This document shows, piece after piece, positions 11,553 to 24,651 of a stretch of 64,000 nucleotides of DNA. The stretch's first letter is position 1, and each line of letters starts with the position of its first letter. This stretch comes from Magicicada septendecula. Taxonomy: Eukaryota; Arthropoda; Insecta; Hemiptera; Cicadidae. Position numbers and translations under genes: made by a program. The stretch is taken from positions 50,663,454 to 50,727,453 of the forward strand of contig CM068370.1 of NCBI GenBank assembly GCA_034769895.1, read 5' to 3'. Under the pieces are notes generated by a model. The model was not told the origin of the DNA, did no database searches, and saw only the letters and a list, made by a program, of their open reading frames with translations.

Positions 11553-12267
11553 CAGGGGCGAACCTACGGGGGTATATCCCCCCGAAATTGGAAAAAAAAT
11601 TTAAAAAATTTTGGAACAAAATTTTTTAAACAGGTTGTTTTTTGAAATAACATTGACTTCCAAGTTTTGTCAATTTGGGTCAATGTCAAGTTTAAATAAT
11701 CTAAAATACGACTTATACTCAATAATATAACAGATGTTGAAAGAAATGGTGAAAAATGAAAAGAAGTCGACTTGAAAGAGAGTAAGAGGACACATTTTTC
11801 CGCTGGTTACGATAAACAGGGACATGTTTTATATTTTAGCATAATGTTACATGTTGATAAATTCAATCACAAAGCACATATGTAAAGTAGTTTTAATTTC
11901 TTAACATTATTTTTCATAATTGACTTTACTTAGCTCTAAGAAACAAAATGTTGTAAAATTAAACACGTTCATTTAAAATTTTCGTTTTCTTGCATGTGTT
12001 AACCCTACAACACAAACACACACATACAAAATTTACTTTCTTAATTTTAACGTTCTCTTTAAATAATTCCACAGATTTATTATTAGGCTTCCAAGTCAAA
12101 TTGTATGTTATTAATTGATTTTTATGAAATCAGTGAATTTCAGCCATTATTTACCCATTAGTTTTAATTTGTTGGTATGATTTTCATTATGAGAAAAAAA
12201 GTACTCTTAGAAAACGATATGGGGTTGAAAAAATCCCCCTCCCCATGAAATCCTAGGTTCGCCCCTG
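11553..12267. mobile_element. Non-autonomous hAT element (MITE), 715 bp
   Basis: Ends CAGGGGCGAACCTACGG and its imperfect reverse complement at 12251-12267. Flanking 8-bp direct repeats TTACATGA (11545-11552) and TTATATGA (12268-12275) match at seven positions, the right size for hAT. The inside is AT-rich with no open frame. The CAGGGGCG terminus is typical of hAT. Confidence 0.85.
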
Positions 12268-12354
12268 TTATATGATAATCACAAAATAATTTATTACTGA
12301 ATGTACGATTTAAGAAATTCTAATGAATAATGTTAGCATGTGTGAACTGCATAC

Positions 12355-12473
12355 CATATCCAGTGACCATTGATGTACGCTCCCGGGTGGTATCTATCTA
12401 GTCTCAAGTCGTTTGTCCTGCAGATCTTTGCCAGTACATCGACCCACTCTTTTTCTTCCACACAATTGTTTGC
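12355..12473 (-). CDS. RasGAP1: RasGAP exon: PH C-terminal helix and Btk motif start
   Basis: This 119-nt exon has a TTTGTATAG acceptor and a GTATGC donor. It encodes ANNCVEEKEWVDVLAKICRT, then NDLRLDRYHPGAYINGHWI and the first two bases of a Cys codon. ANNCVE-xEW is the PH C-terminal helix, and YHPxAYxNGHW with the His opens the Btk-type zinc motif. The match to GAP1 proteins is almost residue for residue. Confidence 0.94.
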
Positions 12474-12599
12474 CTATACAAACAAACACAAAGACTTCAG
12501 AAAAATATCACTTACTGTTAGCTGCTTGTTCCTAAACACAAACTTATGTCAAACTTAAATTACGTGGTGTAAATTACCTCTCCCATGTCAATCTAAAAA

Positions 12600-13095
12600 A
12601 ATACAGGTACAATTCAACCCTCCTTTTTTACCGAATTAAAGGGGGCGGAGACATTTCGGATAACACATTTTTTATAAACCATGGAGTCTATTTCCATTTA
12701 TTAAGGAACAAAAACACAAAATTATCAGTAAAAATTATTTAATTTTAAAAGTTTAAATTATAAACAAGCAAATACATTGTAATTTATGTTCACAGTTACA
12801 GTTTTACTTTTAAAAGTCTGCAATATTTTTTCTGAACAGTTTCTTCACAGCGTTTGCACACTGCAATACCATGTCATCTGTTTAAAAGTAAGATTACTGT
12901 TGCTTGCTCAGTATGAAATGTCCACATGGGGTCACTGACTTGCGGTCAGTATTCTGGTCTTTGTTGTTAGATGTATCAATCTTCCAGCATTTATTTTTTT
13001 TATTTGTTGTAATTTTTCTTCTGACATCGTTTCAGTTAACCTGGGTTTTGGATAAACCGAGTCCAGTTAAACAGGGTTTTACTATACTATACTTT
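12600..13095. mobile_element. Degenerate Tigger-type remnant
   Basis: The left end has ATACAGGTACAATTCAACCC with CGGATAAC inside. The right end read in reverse gives TAGTAAAACCCTGTTTAAC and CGGTTTATCC. Paired CAGT-like ends with GGATAA words are typical of Tigger/pogo elements, but the ends match only roughly and no transposase remains. Confidence 0.35.
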
Positions 13096-13457
13096 TGGAC
13101 AAAACTTCATGTTTTAATGTGACATTTTAATTTCTTCATCTTCAGTCTCCGTGAAGGTTGCGATTCTAGATGTACTACACAAATGTTCTGAAGCCTTTGC
13201 ATCTTGTTTGTTTGTTTATTACGCTTCACAAGATGTGAGCCGCAAGTTCCGTCCCCACTTCAGTAGTTATTTAAATATTAAACATTTCTTTGCAACTAAC
13301 AACCAGCTTTTTCAATTTTGCATATTGTCACAGATGTGTATAGGATCTACAGTATAACTGGATATTATAATAACTACCTAAAGTAGAATATGACAACTAA
13401 AATATAAAAACGATGTCACTTAATATATGGTTGAATTTTGTGTGTGTATTCAATTAC

Positions 13458-13582
13458 CTGTAAGTACAGTACACGTTCAGGCTGTACTATTTGAAACATA
13501 TTGTTTTTTTTAAATGACTCCTCGTGTACCCTCTCTACAGCCAAGATGTCAGCGAGTGGTATTGTACATAATGGTTCTTTAC
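13458..13582 (-). CDS. RasGAP1: RasGAP exon: PH domain, second part
   Basis: This 125-nt exon has a TTCACAG acceptor and a GTAATT donor. It encodes [20 protein letters not shown], then [20 protein letters not shown] and a final Gln. IPxxDILAVERxxEESFxxxNMFQ is a strongly conserved PH strand-loop-strand segment in RASA2/RASA3. The first two bases complete a Gly codon from the previous exon. LTR element A begins only about 310 bases upstream of this exon's acceptor. Confidence 0.94.
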
Positions 13583-13893
13583 CTGTGAACACATCATACT
13601 GCATTGTTAAAATTATAATGATTTTTTTTTTTTACAAAAACATGTACATATGTGTTGGCACAAATGACCTGACTTACAAAATTGTAAAACAAATTAACGG
13701 GTTCACCTACCTAAATGCACTGCCACTGTGTAGGAAACAAACAATATTGATACAAAGTATATCGATTTTAATATCTAAGTGGTCAAATCGGCAGTTTCTA
13801 AAGCTACATAAACTTTATAAAGTGATTTCTATACCCACTCTTCAACATGGCTGCCAGTTTTGGACATTATTCATTAACCAAATGAAAAGGGCA

Positions 13894-14638
13894 TGTAACG
13901 GGGCAAAATTTGGGCTACAAGTTTTGTATACAAGGTTTTACGGGACATGTGGTATTGTGTGGCAAGTTATATTTTTAGCTGGTGAAGTCATGATTAGTCA
14001 CCAGTTAGGCATTTATGTACGACGAAATAGTTCGATGTCTAGGTGTGGCCAGACAAATGGTGTTATGCTGGTCAACGGAAAAATAAGTGACTACGATGGG
14101 ACGGATGGAGAAAACTGACGAAAACTGGTTTCAAAGGCGTAGTTGGGATTGTGGCGTAGGAACGCCAGCGAAGTGCAGCAGTCTCCAGCCCACAACCAAA
14201 CAGGACAGATGTAGTTCACAGTGTGCATGAACAATCACGGTAGGCCGAAGCAGTTACGGTAGGCCTACCGAGCTTTTTTTACTAAAGTGTTAAAAATGGT
14301 AATAAACATGTAGTGTGAACTTACTCGAAACAAAAACATGTGAATTCAAATTGGACGTTTAGAACATTTTTTTTGTGATTTTTAATGTGAATTACGGCTG
14401 GTGGTGCAACAACCCGGAGACTCCACAACTAAAGAGATAAGTAACCATAAAGGACGAAAACTATTTTTGCCAAAATTATTCAAAATTTGTTTTTACTGTA
14501 AAATTACATTGATATATAAAAAATATCAAACAAAATGATAAGATCTTAATAGGGTGGGTAAGCGTGAGTGAGAGATAAAAGGGAGGGGGGAAATTTTAAG
14601 AATTACTAAGTACTGATTTGCAGATAAAAAACTTTCTT
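13894..14638 (+). repeat. 5' LTR of element A, left piece
   Basis: Starts TGTAACGGGGCAAAATTTGG and aligns with 29065-29815 at high identity. It stops at TCTT (14635-14638), the target site duplicated when element B inserted. The matching right piece resumes at 25762. Confidence 0.93.
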
Positions 14639-15744
14639 TGTAATGTGTCAAAAAAGGGGGTTTTATTTTTGTTGTTAAATTTATTCTATATCATCATTCC
14701 AAGTCCCACGTAAAAAGGTTGCATTCAAACAATGAACCGTGATGTAACTTTTTGAGCGGAGTGTAGTTGGGGAATGCGATACTTGTTGGTAAACTGAATG
14801 TTGTCACGTACAGCTACGCGCATACACTCGACGGAGCGCGGTTTCTACGCACAAAAAATCTGAACCGACGCTGAGAAAATGGAGAGGCATAAAGATTTCC
14901 TTGCCACGTGCTTTGTAGACGGCGGAAATCAAGTAAAGGCTCCTCCCACCAAAGCCTCTGGTATCGTCTCCGTTTAACTACACTAGCTCAAGTGGCCCAT
15001 GGACAATCCAGACATATGGTACGTTGACGAAAAATTCATAACCTGAAGGCAGTGCGTTTCCTGTTGAGCCACCAGCAAAAGTGGGGAGCCTGGTTCGCAG
15101 TTGCCGGGTAGTCGACTTAGAACTCCAGACCGCGTGCGGTTTCATAGGTCGGCCGACCAACCAAGTGTGTATCAGAGATGTGCAAAGCAGTGTAAAAGTC
15201 TAAATTAATATGGATCATGGTGAAACAAGTGAAAATTTTATCAAAAGTAAACTAACAACCTTTGGGACATAGTGAGAGAACATTACAGGACGCGCCACGT
15301 GGTCGGCAGAGATGACGCTGCAGCATGTAATCGTATTAAATCAAACCTATTCTTATTTTACATAAAAGGGGGTAATCTGTATGAATGAGTGAGTGAGCAA
15401 GCTGGGTTGTTTTGAAATAAATATAGTGTAGTTTATTAAATAGAGTTAAGTAGATTTCATAATCGATTTTCAATGTAACGTAAAAAATATATTTCACAAT
15501 CTATTGTCAATGTAACGTAAAAGAGAGACGAAATTGGTGATGTGGGAATTATGGTAGTATTTGATGGCAAGATAAGATGTAATAAAAAATATGTTAAGTG
15601 AACATATAAATATGTGTTTGTCAATTGCATTACCTGTTCTTCTCTGCTAAAGTACACCAGACGACACCTTGGTAAATTACCGATAAAGGTAGGTAATACG
15701 AAATTTTAATATTTTTAAACCTTTACTCAACTAGTAATACTTCA
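14639..15744 (+). repeat. 5' LTR of element B
   Basis: 1106 bp, TG...CA. Nearly identical to 24652-25761, with a few substitutions, a short direct repeat of AAATTTATT in the 3' copy and a small indel near 15660. Confidence 0.94.
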
Positions 15745-15746
15745 AA

Positions 15747-15826
15747 TGGTGCCCGAACAGGGACGAATTTACAGATTTTAATAACTAATTCACTCGTCAT
15801 ACTTCAAATGGCGCCCGTAAACAGCG
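15747..15826 (+). other. Primer-binding site of element B, duplicated
   Basis: TGGTGCCCGAACAGGGAC (15747-15764) is one mismatch from the tRNA-Lys primer site. A second copy of the LTR tail plus PBS follows (CATACTTCAAATGGCGCCCG, then TAAACAGCGACG, to about 15826). The 3' LTR ends before the first copy, so the first is the working site and the second is a degenerate duplicate. Confidence 0.8.
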
Positions 15827-15874
15827 ACGTTGGAAATTAAAAATTAAAATAAATTAATTTACAACCTGGTCAAA

Positions 15875-17780
15875 ATGGCAGAGAAAAACAAGAGTGCAAA
15901 TTTATGTGAAGGTATTACGGAGGGGTCAATTTTAAATGTTACGCAAGATGATTTAATATCAACAAATATTAACGAGAGCGTAGACAATACAACAGACGAA
16001 TTAACGATTGAGACGGTAGACGCTAAGAGTAGCAGAATCGACAATGTAGACGTACTTAGTCAATTAGCATTATTTATGGAAATGATGAGTAGTAAATTTG
16101 ACCAACAAAACACAAATTTGAACGAATTTAGAACGGAAGTCAAATCAGAAATAAATGTCATAAATATGAATTTAAATGAGTTGAAATCAGAAAATAATAA
16201 ATTAAACACGAGTTTAGACAAGTTAAAGTCAGAAAATAATAATTTAAACGCATGTTTAAATGAATTTAAAACTGATATGAAATCAGAAAATGATAATTTA
16301 AAAACGAGCTTGAATGAATTTAAGATTGAAATCAAATCAGAAATAAATGCTAGTAACATAGAACTGAAAATGGAAATAAACAAAACAAAAAATTAAGAGA
16401 AATAGACAATAAGTTAGAAGAACAGAATAAGACTATTGCGGGAGTGAAAGATGAATTGACTATAGATATAAATAAAATACAAACCGAGATGAAAAATGAT
16501 ATAAAAATAATTAACGAAAAACAAAATGAGAAATGCTAGAGACAAGTAAAAAATTCGACGCGTTGACAAATAATTTTAATGATAAAATTAAAAAACAAAA
16601 TGACAAAATTGACAGTAATGTTCAAGATGTAATTGACGAGTGTGAGCAAATTAAAAAAGCAAATAAAATACAAGAGAATATAAATGATGAACTCACAAGT
16701 AACTTTGAGGAAATTGATATAATTAAAACCAATGTAACTAGTTTGAAAAGTAAACAAACAGAACACGAACAAGAAATAATTAAAGTCAGAGAAGATTTAA
16801 GTGTAGCAATTATCCAAAAATTGACTAATGTGAGTGAGAGAGTGAACATGGAAGTTGAATTAGGTTATTTCAGTAATGAAAGTAGGGGGGTGAACCCCAT
16901 ACCATTTTTAAACTCAATTAAAAGTTTCAATAAATATAACCAAGAAAGTTGGGAAATTAAGTTAGTACGAATTTCAAAATATTTTAAAGGGGATGCAAAA
17001 ATATGGGCGGACGTTCATAACGATAACTGGGCAGATTTTAATGAGTTTGAACAAGCATTTAAAAATAAATACTGGTAGGAAGAAAAACAAGAGGGTTTAC
17101 GCAGTACCATAATGGGATGTGGTAATTTTAATATTAAACACATGAGTATTACGTCGTATGTGACGAGACTATACAGTCAGGTTAAATATTTAGAACCACC
17201 AATGCCTCTTTCATCTTTTATAAGATACATTAGTAAGCATTTACCTAAGGACATACGGTCCACAATCAGAACCCGAGAGTTTGTTAATATTACCGAATTA
17301 GAAAAAATACTAGAAGCATACCAGAGTATGAAAGAGGAAGAAGACAATAAATATCAGTTTAGAGTTAATGAATCAAATCAAATAAATACCGAAGTAAGAC
17401 AACCAGACCATTTTGTTAGTAATATGAGTAGATCGGGGGAGGGGGCATGGTTATGTCCAAACCCTAGTTGTAGAGCTAATAACTATAATAGTTCGCGAAA
17501 TCAATGTTATAGGTGTCAGGGTCCGAAGGGTAAAGCTCAAGGGAGAGTGGAGAATTATAATAGAGGTTTCAATCATAGTGAATTTAGAGGGAGTCATAGG
17601 GGGAGAGGCTTCACCAGTAATCGGGGAATGCCGGGAAATTTTAACCACAGAGGTAGAGGGGGATATGTTGGTAACCCAAACGACACTAGGGGTGTTGAAG
17701 CACCTTCTAATAACCAAAACAGTAGAGGGGATCATAGGGGGGTTTACAGCGAACCACCACCTCCAGTTCAGTTAAACTAA
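15875..17780 (+). pseudogene. gag: Gag of element B with coiled-coil repeats and RanBP2/FET-type zinc finger
   Basis: N-terminal ATG in AAAATGG context. Residues 70-170 form a long coiled coil made of repeats of the type LKSENNxLNxSLxEFK. The capsid-like part contains NPIPFLNSIKSFNKY, then FKGDAKIWADV and SSFIRYISKHLPKDIR. The C terminus has WLCPNPSCRANNY and NQCYRCQGPKGK, a RanBP2-type zinc ribbon, followed by an RGG-rich tail (RGRGF, RGRGGY). Usual Ty3/gypsy Gags have a CCHC knuckle there instead. Frameshifts near 16396 and 16530 and an in-frame TAG at 17076-17078 break it. Gag ends TAA at 17780. Confidence 0.85.
17771..17777 (+). promoter_or_regulatory. Candidate -1 frameshift site, element B
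   Basis: GTTAAAC directly precedes the gag TAA in the phase G TTA AAC. The protease frame is -1 and open across this point. The first base breaks the XXX rule (a T would give the known strong heptamer), so this may be a mutated site. Confidence 0.5.
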
Positions 17781-20700
17781 TCAGGGCAGTTGAAAAGGAA
17801 AGCCCCCAGCCGTCTAGAAATCACATGACAATAGGGTCACTTATTACCAACATACATAATGATTTATCCGATGAAGAAGTGGGGGAGAGTAGCAATACCT
17901 TTGGGATGGCAGAATTTGAAGCCGAAGTGTTTAATTCTAAATACACTTTTCTAATAGATTCAGGGAGTGAACTGACCGCTATAGATGATAAAATTTTTGA
18001 AAAAATAAAAAAATCAAACTACAGAGACAATTCCACAACTGGAATTACTGGGAATTAGTGTTGTAGGGGTAACAGGTGATCGCAGTAAAAAAGTAACTAA
18101 ACAAATAATGCTACAACTAAAGGTAAATAAAAACACAATAAATGTACCTTTTTTGGTCATTCCAGGGTTAAATATGGGAGCTATAATGGGTAATGATTTT
18201 TTAAATAATTTCAAAGTGGAGTTAAACTATTATAAACAGACTATGAAATTAAACAATGATAATAATATAATTGAAATACCATTTATACGAAAGAAAACTG
18301 TAGAAATGAAAGCACTAAAAATAATTAGTAAGGGAATTTTAATTTCTGATAATGACATAAATGAATGTAGGCCCTTGATGATTAATTATTGTAATATTAA
18401 ATAATCATGAATTATTTGAAACTGAAGATAGTTGGGGTGAAAAAATGAATAGAATCCTATATCAAGATGGGGAATTTAGTTATCAAGGTAGGGAAAAAGT
18501 AGTACAAATAATAAATAAAAACAAATTAGTTTTTTCAGACGAAGCAGGTTTAGTAAAAAATTTTAAGGGTAAACTAATCGTTAAAGAAAAAACACCTTTT
18601 GCACCTAAAACCTATCCGGTACGATACTCCAAGAGGGGGTTAGTACAAGAGCAAATAAATAAGATGTTAAGAGAAGGTATAATAGAAAAATCCACCTCAC
18701 CATATTCCAACCCTTTAGTAGTGGTTACCAAGAAAGATTTATCGATAAGACTGTGTTTAGACACGAGACAGGTAAACAGAATAATTGTTCCAGACACAGA
18801 ATCGCCAGAACCAGTGAGTGAAATTCTTCAACGTTTCAGTGGAACCAAGTACATAACAACATTGGACTTAACAGCCGGGTACTGGCAGGTAGAGCTGGAG
18901 GAAGAATCCCGTCAATATGTGGCTTTTTTATACAACGGCAGGAACTATCAATTTAGTAGGTTACCTTTTGGACTAAACATAAGTGTTTCAATTTTCATTA
19001 AATGTTTGGACTACGTATTAGGAAGGGAGATTTTAGAATTCACAACCGTTTATGTGGACGATATAGTTATTACGTCACCAGACATTGATACACATTGTGA
19101 AACGTTAGATAGAGTGCTAAGTAGGCTGCATGAATATGGCATAACAGTTAAGTTTAAGAAGTCAGAATTTTTGAAAGAACAAGTTAATTTTTTAGGCCAT
19201 ATAATTTCAGCCAAGGGTATCAGTACAGACCCTAAGAAAGTAGAAATAATACAGAATTTTCCAGTACAACAAATGTTAAACAGTTGTAAAGTTTCTTAGA
19301 TTTGTGTAATTATTATAGACAATTTGTAGACAAATATTCCTATTTAACAGTACAATTGGGGCATTTGTTAAGTAAAGATAATCGATGGCAGTGGAATTTA
19401 AAAGAGCAAACTGTATTTGAACTAATAAAAAATAAATTTGTAGACACGGTAATATTAGCTCATCCTGATTTTCTAGAACCATTTTATATCCACACAGACG
19501 CATCGGACATCGCTTTGGGGGTAGAATTATTTCAGTTAGATGGGAACGGTAACCATAAAGTAGTAGCTTTTGCTAGTAGGTCTTTATTAACTAGTGAAAA
19601 GAACTATACAACAACGGAAAAGGAAGCATTATCAATAGTTTTCTCCTGTAGAAAATTCAGAACATACCTATTAAGAAATAAAGTAATAATAAGATCAGAC
19701 CATCAAGCTTTAACATTTTTGAAAACCTGTAAACTAACGCATTGTAGATTGGTGCGCTGGATGCTAATATTACAAGATTATTGTAACCATCGAGTATTGT
19801 AAGGGTAAAGAAAACGTAATAGCTGACGTCCTATCCAGAACTGATTTTGACAATAGTACTGAAGTAGACATAGCAAATACTTATAAGATATTTATAATAA
19901 AAGAAGTGGGGGAAATAGATATGAAAAAATTAATAAAAAACCTAGCAACAGACCAAGAAAGAGATACCGAACTTGGCAAAATAATGTTAGCTTTAAATCA
20001 GATACCCAACATACCTCACAAGTGGGAAAAGCATTTTAGTTTGTATAATAAACATTTATTTCACCGTACAAATGAACAGGGAGATGATTGGAAAGTATGC
20101 ATCCCTAAAATTATAATACCTGAAGTAGTGAGAGATTGTCATTTAAGGTATGGTCATATAGGCCCCAAGAAATGCAGTGACATATTGAAAGTCTTGTAAA
20201 TTTAATAATATGGAAAGAACAGTGCGTAAAATATTAAAAACATGCGAAATTTGTCAGAAAGCCAAAGTAAATAATTGTAAACAGGAGGGTTTAATGCAAC
20301 ATGTAATACCAGACAGTCCTTTAGCAATAGTTGCCATCGATTTATATGGCCCCCTACCCACAGGTCAAGGAGGGGTGAATTATTTATTTGTTGTACTAGA
20401 TGTTTTTACCAAATTTGTAAAATTGTACCCGATTAAAAAAGCTACCTCCTCGGTATTAGCTAGGAAGATAGTAAATGAGTACATTACTGAAGTAGGTAAA
20501 CCCAAAATAATATTATCAGATCATGGTTCTCAGTTTACCAGTAACACCTGGCAGGAAACATTAGGTTGGGAAAACATTTTAGTTAAACATACATCGGTGT
20601 ATCATCCACAATCAAATCCTAGTGAGGGTGTTATGCGGGAGTTAGGGCGAATGTTTAGAACTTTCTTCCACAAAAAACACTCATTGTGGGCTACATTTGT

Positions 20701-21142
20701 GTGCAAGATAGAAGGATATATTAACAGTAGTTTACATGAATCCACTAGCTACAGCCCATATGAGTTGATGTTTCAGAGAAGGCCATCACGCATATTAGAA
20801 GAAATGATAAAATTTCCAAACCGGACGGATATACCACATAGTAGGAAATTGTTGATTGCAAAGGAGTGGCTGCTAAGTAAAGCTGAACTGTGTAAACAAA
20901 GACATGACCGGAATTTAACACCCATACAATACGAGGTAGGACAACTAGTATTAATAAAAAATCACGATGAATCATCAGCTTTGGACAAAGAGATTAAAAA
21001 ATTCTTCCTATTGTATGACGGTCCCTATGAGGTTAGCGAAGTGAAAATGGAGAATGCTTATGTTTTAGTAGATTTGCAAACCCGAGAAATAAAAGGAACA
21101 TATAATGTGACCCAAATAAAAAAGTATTATTTAGCTGAGTGA
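17771..21142 (+). pseudogene. pol: Pol of element B, multiple frameshifts
   Basis: Protease with FLIDSGSE (about 17950), RT at 18445-19299 with LDLTAGYWQ and YVDD (19051-19062), RNase H at 19302-19802 (HTDASDIALG, TTEKEALSIV, RSDHQALTF), integrase zinc domain about 20130-20260 (HLRYGH, then CEICQKAK) and DDE core (VAIDLYGPLP, LSDHGSQF, NPSEGVMREL). A GPYEVSEVK module is near the end. Frame changes near 18050, 18405, 19299, 19802 and 20199 show long decay. It stops with TGA at 21140-21142. Confidence 0.88.
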
Positions 21143-21819
21143 TGTTAGACATTTTTTTTTATTATTAAAATTTTAATACATAAACACACAGTATGGTATA
21201 TTTAAAGGAGAGGGGATCCTCCCCCATTTTCGGGCGGTCACGACCTTACCAATCCTGACCGTGGGTTTCGGCACTTTGGAGGCGGATCATGGTTGGCAGA
21301 ACTTCCCTCGGGTGGTGAAACGACGATGGTCCGGATCCACAAAATTGGTATAAATCAGAAATTTACCTAGATTATTGAACGTGGAGGGGGACCCCTAAGG
21401 TACGTGTTACAAAATATTTTACACTCAAGGTGCATAAAAATGTGCACAATACCACGTACCGACATTGCCGACGAGTGCATTAAAACAAAATTAAAAGTTA
21501 GGCAATGCTTCAAATATTATTTACCAGTGTCATTTACAAAATAAAATTAGTAAATGATAAGTTTTTCAGTATTTTCCGAAAACTTGTTTTGTGGAGATGG
21601 GGCCGGAGGCGGCTAGACAGCATGCTTGGATAAATGAGAGAGATAGAGTAAATTCTTTAAATTGTAATGAATGTAGTTGATAAATGATAAGGCGATGTAA
21701 TTTAGTGGTAGAATAAGGGGATGTGAGTTCACGTCTGGTGTCTGCTCGTCTCCCACTCCGTCTCGGCAAAGCACATTTTTGGGCGGTTACGAACTTACCA
21801 TTTTTGGCTAATAATAATA
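21143..21819 (+). other. Post-pol region of element B with repeated motif
   Basis: Non-coding by current frames. It carries GATCCTCCCCCATTTTCGGG at about 21216, followed by CGGTCACGACCTTACCA, and a second weaker copy at about 21770 (TTTTTGGGCGGTTACGAACT). The same motif recurs three times after pol in element D. Read in one frame it gives DPPPFSGGHDLT, so a decayed small protein is possible. Confidence 0.55.
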
Positions 21820-23860
21820 CAGAAGAGTCTCGGTTATCCACCCTTTGATTATCCGCCGTTCTGTGTTATCCACCGCCCAAGCGGCGTAAAAAAACGTAAA
21901 CGTGAAAAATATTTCTTTAATTACTGCAACGAGTGTGCCAATAGTTTGCGGGCATGAGTGTACGTGCTCTCTTTGTGATTGCTCCTGACTATACTGCAGG
22001 AATTTGGCCTACTGCCCATCGCCTATTATAGCCTAGCTGTGACTCATGTGTCATTCACCCCACCCCACCCCCAACATCCAACGCTATCGCTCACATGCTC
22101 ATCGCTTAGTAGACTGCAGTTTCTTGTTGTGTGCTGTAGTGAGCATTGAGGCTATTTTTATGCGGTGTGTCCATGAGTGACTACTGCAGTTTTGGTGAAA
22201 GTGTCGCAGTGTAGTCTTGTTAACAGCGTTGCGATTATGGCTACGAAAAGGAAGAAAATTGTTTTATCAATAAAAGACAAGCTTGAGGCATTAAAAAGAC
22301 TGGATAAAGGGGAAACGCTGCAGAAGGTGGCTGACCACTACGGCGTCGTCATCGCACAGTTGGAGATTGGAAGAAGAGACGATTAGAATTAGAAAAATGG
22401 TGTTCCTCACTAGTTACTGAGACTGCTTTTAAAGATAGAAAAACTATGAAAAATAGTGATTATGAAAAAGTTAGCGAAGCGTTGTACATTTGGTTTACAC
22501 AGTTCAGGGAGAAAGGGGTGCCTATTTTGGGACCTATCTTAAAAGAAAAGGCGTTGCAGTTTCAAAAAGAATTTAACGAAGTTGATGCAGATTTTACAGC
22601 AAGCGTTGGCTGGCTTGATAGATGGAAGAAGCGTTATGGAATCCGTCAGTTGAATATTTGCGGCGAGAAACTGTCATCAAACTTTCAAGAAATGGAGCAG
22701 TTTAAGAAAAAATTTCAAGACTTTGTTGAAACTGAAAGCTTAACAGGAGGTCAAGTATTTAATTGTGATGAAACAGGCCTTAATTTCAAAATGTTACCGA
22801 GTAAGAACCTTGCAGCTAGAACTGAAGCTGCAGCCCCTGGCTATAAATGTAGTAAAGAGAGAGTGACTATTTTAGCATGCAGTAATGCCACAGCAAACCA
22901 TAAAATGGACCTGGCAATGATTGGAAAGTCCAAAAACCCTAGGGCTTTTAAAACCATTTGAAAACATGCTCTTCCAGTAAAATATTTCAATCAAAAAAGT
23001 GCATGGATGACTAGTGAAATTTTTAAGGAATGGTTTTTTAAAGAGTTTGTTCCTTCTACAGAGAAGTTTTTGAAAGACAACAACCTACCCAGAAAAGCAG
23101 TTTTACTGCTAGACAATGCCCCAACTCACCCTGATCCAGACGAACTTAGAGATGGGGACATAAAGGCTATGTCTTTGCCATCAAATGTGACTGCCATTTG
23201 TCAGCCTATGGACCAGGGTGTTTTGGAAACACTTAAACAAAACTATCGAAGAAAGCTTCTGTCAACAGTCATACAAGAAATTGAAGATGGGCAAAACTTG
23301 ATTAAGAAGTTGAAAAGTATAAATTTGAAGGATGTCGCTTATTGGGTCGCAAGGGCCTGGGCCAACGTCGGGGCACAAACAATTGCGAAGTCGTGGCATA
23401 AGCTGTTGGGCGAGGACGAAAAAATGGCTGAAAGCATGCTGGATGAACTTCATGAAAGTATTTTGCCCTTGGTGCAACGTATCCCTGGATGTGAGGATGC
23501 ATTGTTGGATGAAATAAGGAATTGGCTTTCAGGAGACGACCAATATGAAATAACTGACGAAGAAATTGTTAACACTTGTTAATAGCGATGATGTTGTTGA
23601 AGATCAAGACTCTGAAACTGTTGAGCCCCAAGGTCATTTACCTGACCCAGAGAGATCAGCTGATGCCTGGTTATGTACTGGACAATGGTCAATGTAACCA
23701 ATTCATATGTTCTTGTAACAAATGTAAGTTTAATTCATATTTTATTTTATAATTTTCTTCAAATTGTCAGAATACATGTTTAATAAAACATTATTACATT
23801 TTGTTACATTATTATTTAAAAAAAAAAAAAATTATTTTTTGCTTCAAGTAAAGATTGTGT
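21820..23860 (+). mobile_element. Tigger/jerky-like DNA transposon in element B
   Basis: The left end is CAGAAGAGTCTCGGTTATCC directly after TA (21818-21819), with GGTTATCCACC-type words typical of Tigger ends. A transposase frame follows. I could not find the matching right terminal repeat. A poly-A stretch at about 23818-23832 follows the coding part, so the right boundary is a guess and may be truncated. Confidence 0.7.
22237..23582 (+). pseudogene. Tigger/jerky-type transposase, broken
   Basis: Starts MATKRKKIVLSIKDKLEALK, a CENP-B-like N-terminal helix-turn-helix (also QKVADHYGV). The DDE_1 catalytic region has FNCDETGLNF, LLLDNAPTHP and ICQPMDQGVLETLK, giving the three acidic residues of pogo/Tigger transposases. 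A frameshift lies near 22350, just after the HTH, and an in-frame TGA at 22959-22961 lies between the first and second catalytic motifs. Confidence 0.88.
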
Positions 23861-24651
23861 TTTGATGTTCGGGATATATTGCTGATTATATGTTACTGGA
23901 TTCACTGAGTTATACTGTTCATACTATATGTGTTATAAACAAATATTATGATAAGGGAATTTATGATTTAATAAGGTAATCAATTTATTTCATTTATTAT
24001 GATTGTTAGTAGCTAATTAAGAAAAGTTGTAAATTCATTTTAGAGATTTTGAAATTTTGAGAGTAAATGGAAGGAGATGATGAAATTAATGGTAATATGA
24101 ATCTTTGATATTGGACTTAGATTAATTTTTGAATAGAATTTAAATGACTTAAATTTGATTTGTTTGATTTATTTTTGATTTGAAACCATAACGTCAATTT
24201 GAGAAAAGGAATTAAAATTAAAAAATAAAATATTTTTATGAATTTAAGATCAGCAAAGTAGGGTATAGATATTATATTCAGCGTAATAATGAGTATGTGT
24301 ACGCACCCAGTACTTGCTAAAAGCAACCCAGTATGCATGTAAGGGGGAACATATCGGTTGAGGATCTGGTATGGTATAAGGCCAGTCTTTGACTTTCTGA
24401 TGGAATGAGTTGAGGTTATGTGGTACTATGGTGAGTATCTGTCCGATTTTATGGTGTTGGGATCTCGAACAGAGAAGTCCAGTAATCTCGTTCGGATACA
24501 GCCATAGTCGCCTAGCTAGGAGGGTAGTTTACCCATGATGTGTTAAGAATTAAAGGGGAGTTGGTTGGTGCGATATCCTCACTGATCCTCTTAGGGTTTA
24601 GCAATGAGAGTTTTTATGCTCTTAAAAACCTCTCATTGGGGGGGGGGGTAT
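23861..24651 (+). promoter_or_regulatory. 3' non-coding block, hairpin and PPT of element B
   Basis: The stretch from about 24440 (GGTGTTGGGATC, GAAGTCCAGTA, GATATCCTCACTGATCCTC) matches blocks in A, C and D. AATGAGAG at 24603-24610 pairs with CTCTCATT (24630-24637) through a TTTTTA/TAAAAA extension, and a G-run polypurine tract then abuts the 3' LTR. 23861-24440 is AT-rich with nothing identified. Confidence 0.75.

Noticed and set aside
13501..14118. 205-codon plus-strand frame
   Set aside because: It runs antisense across a RasGAP exon and into the LTR of element A. No protein features; the right half repeats in the other LTR.
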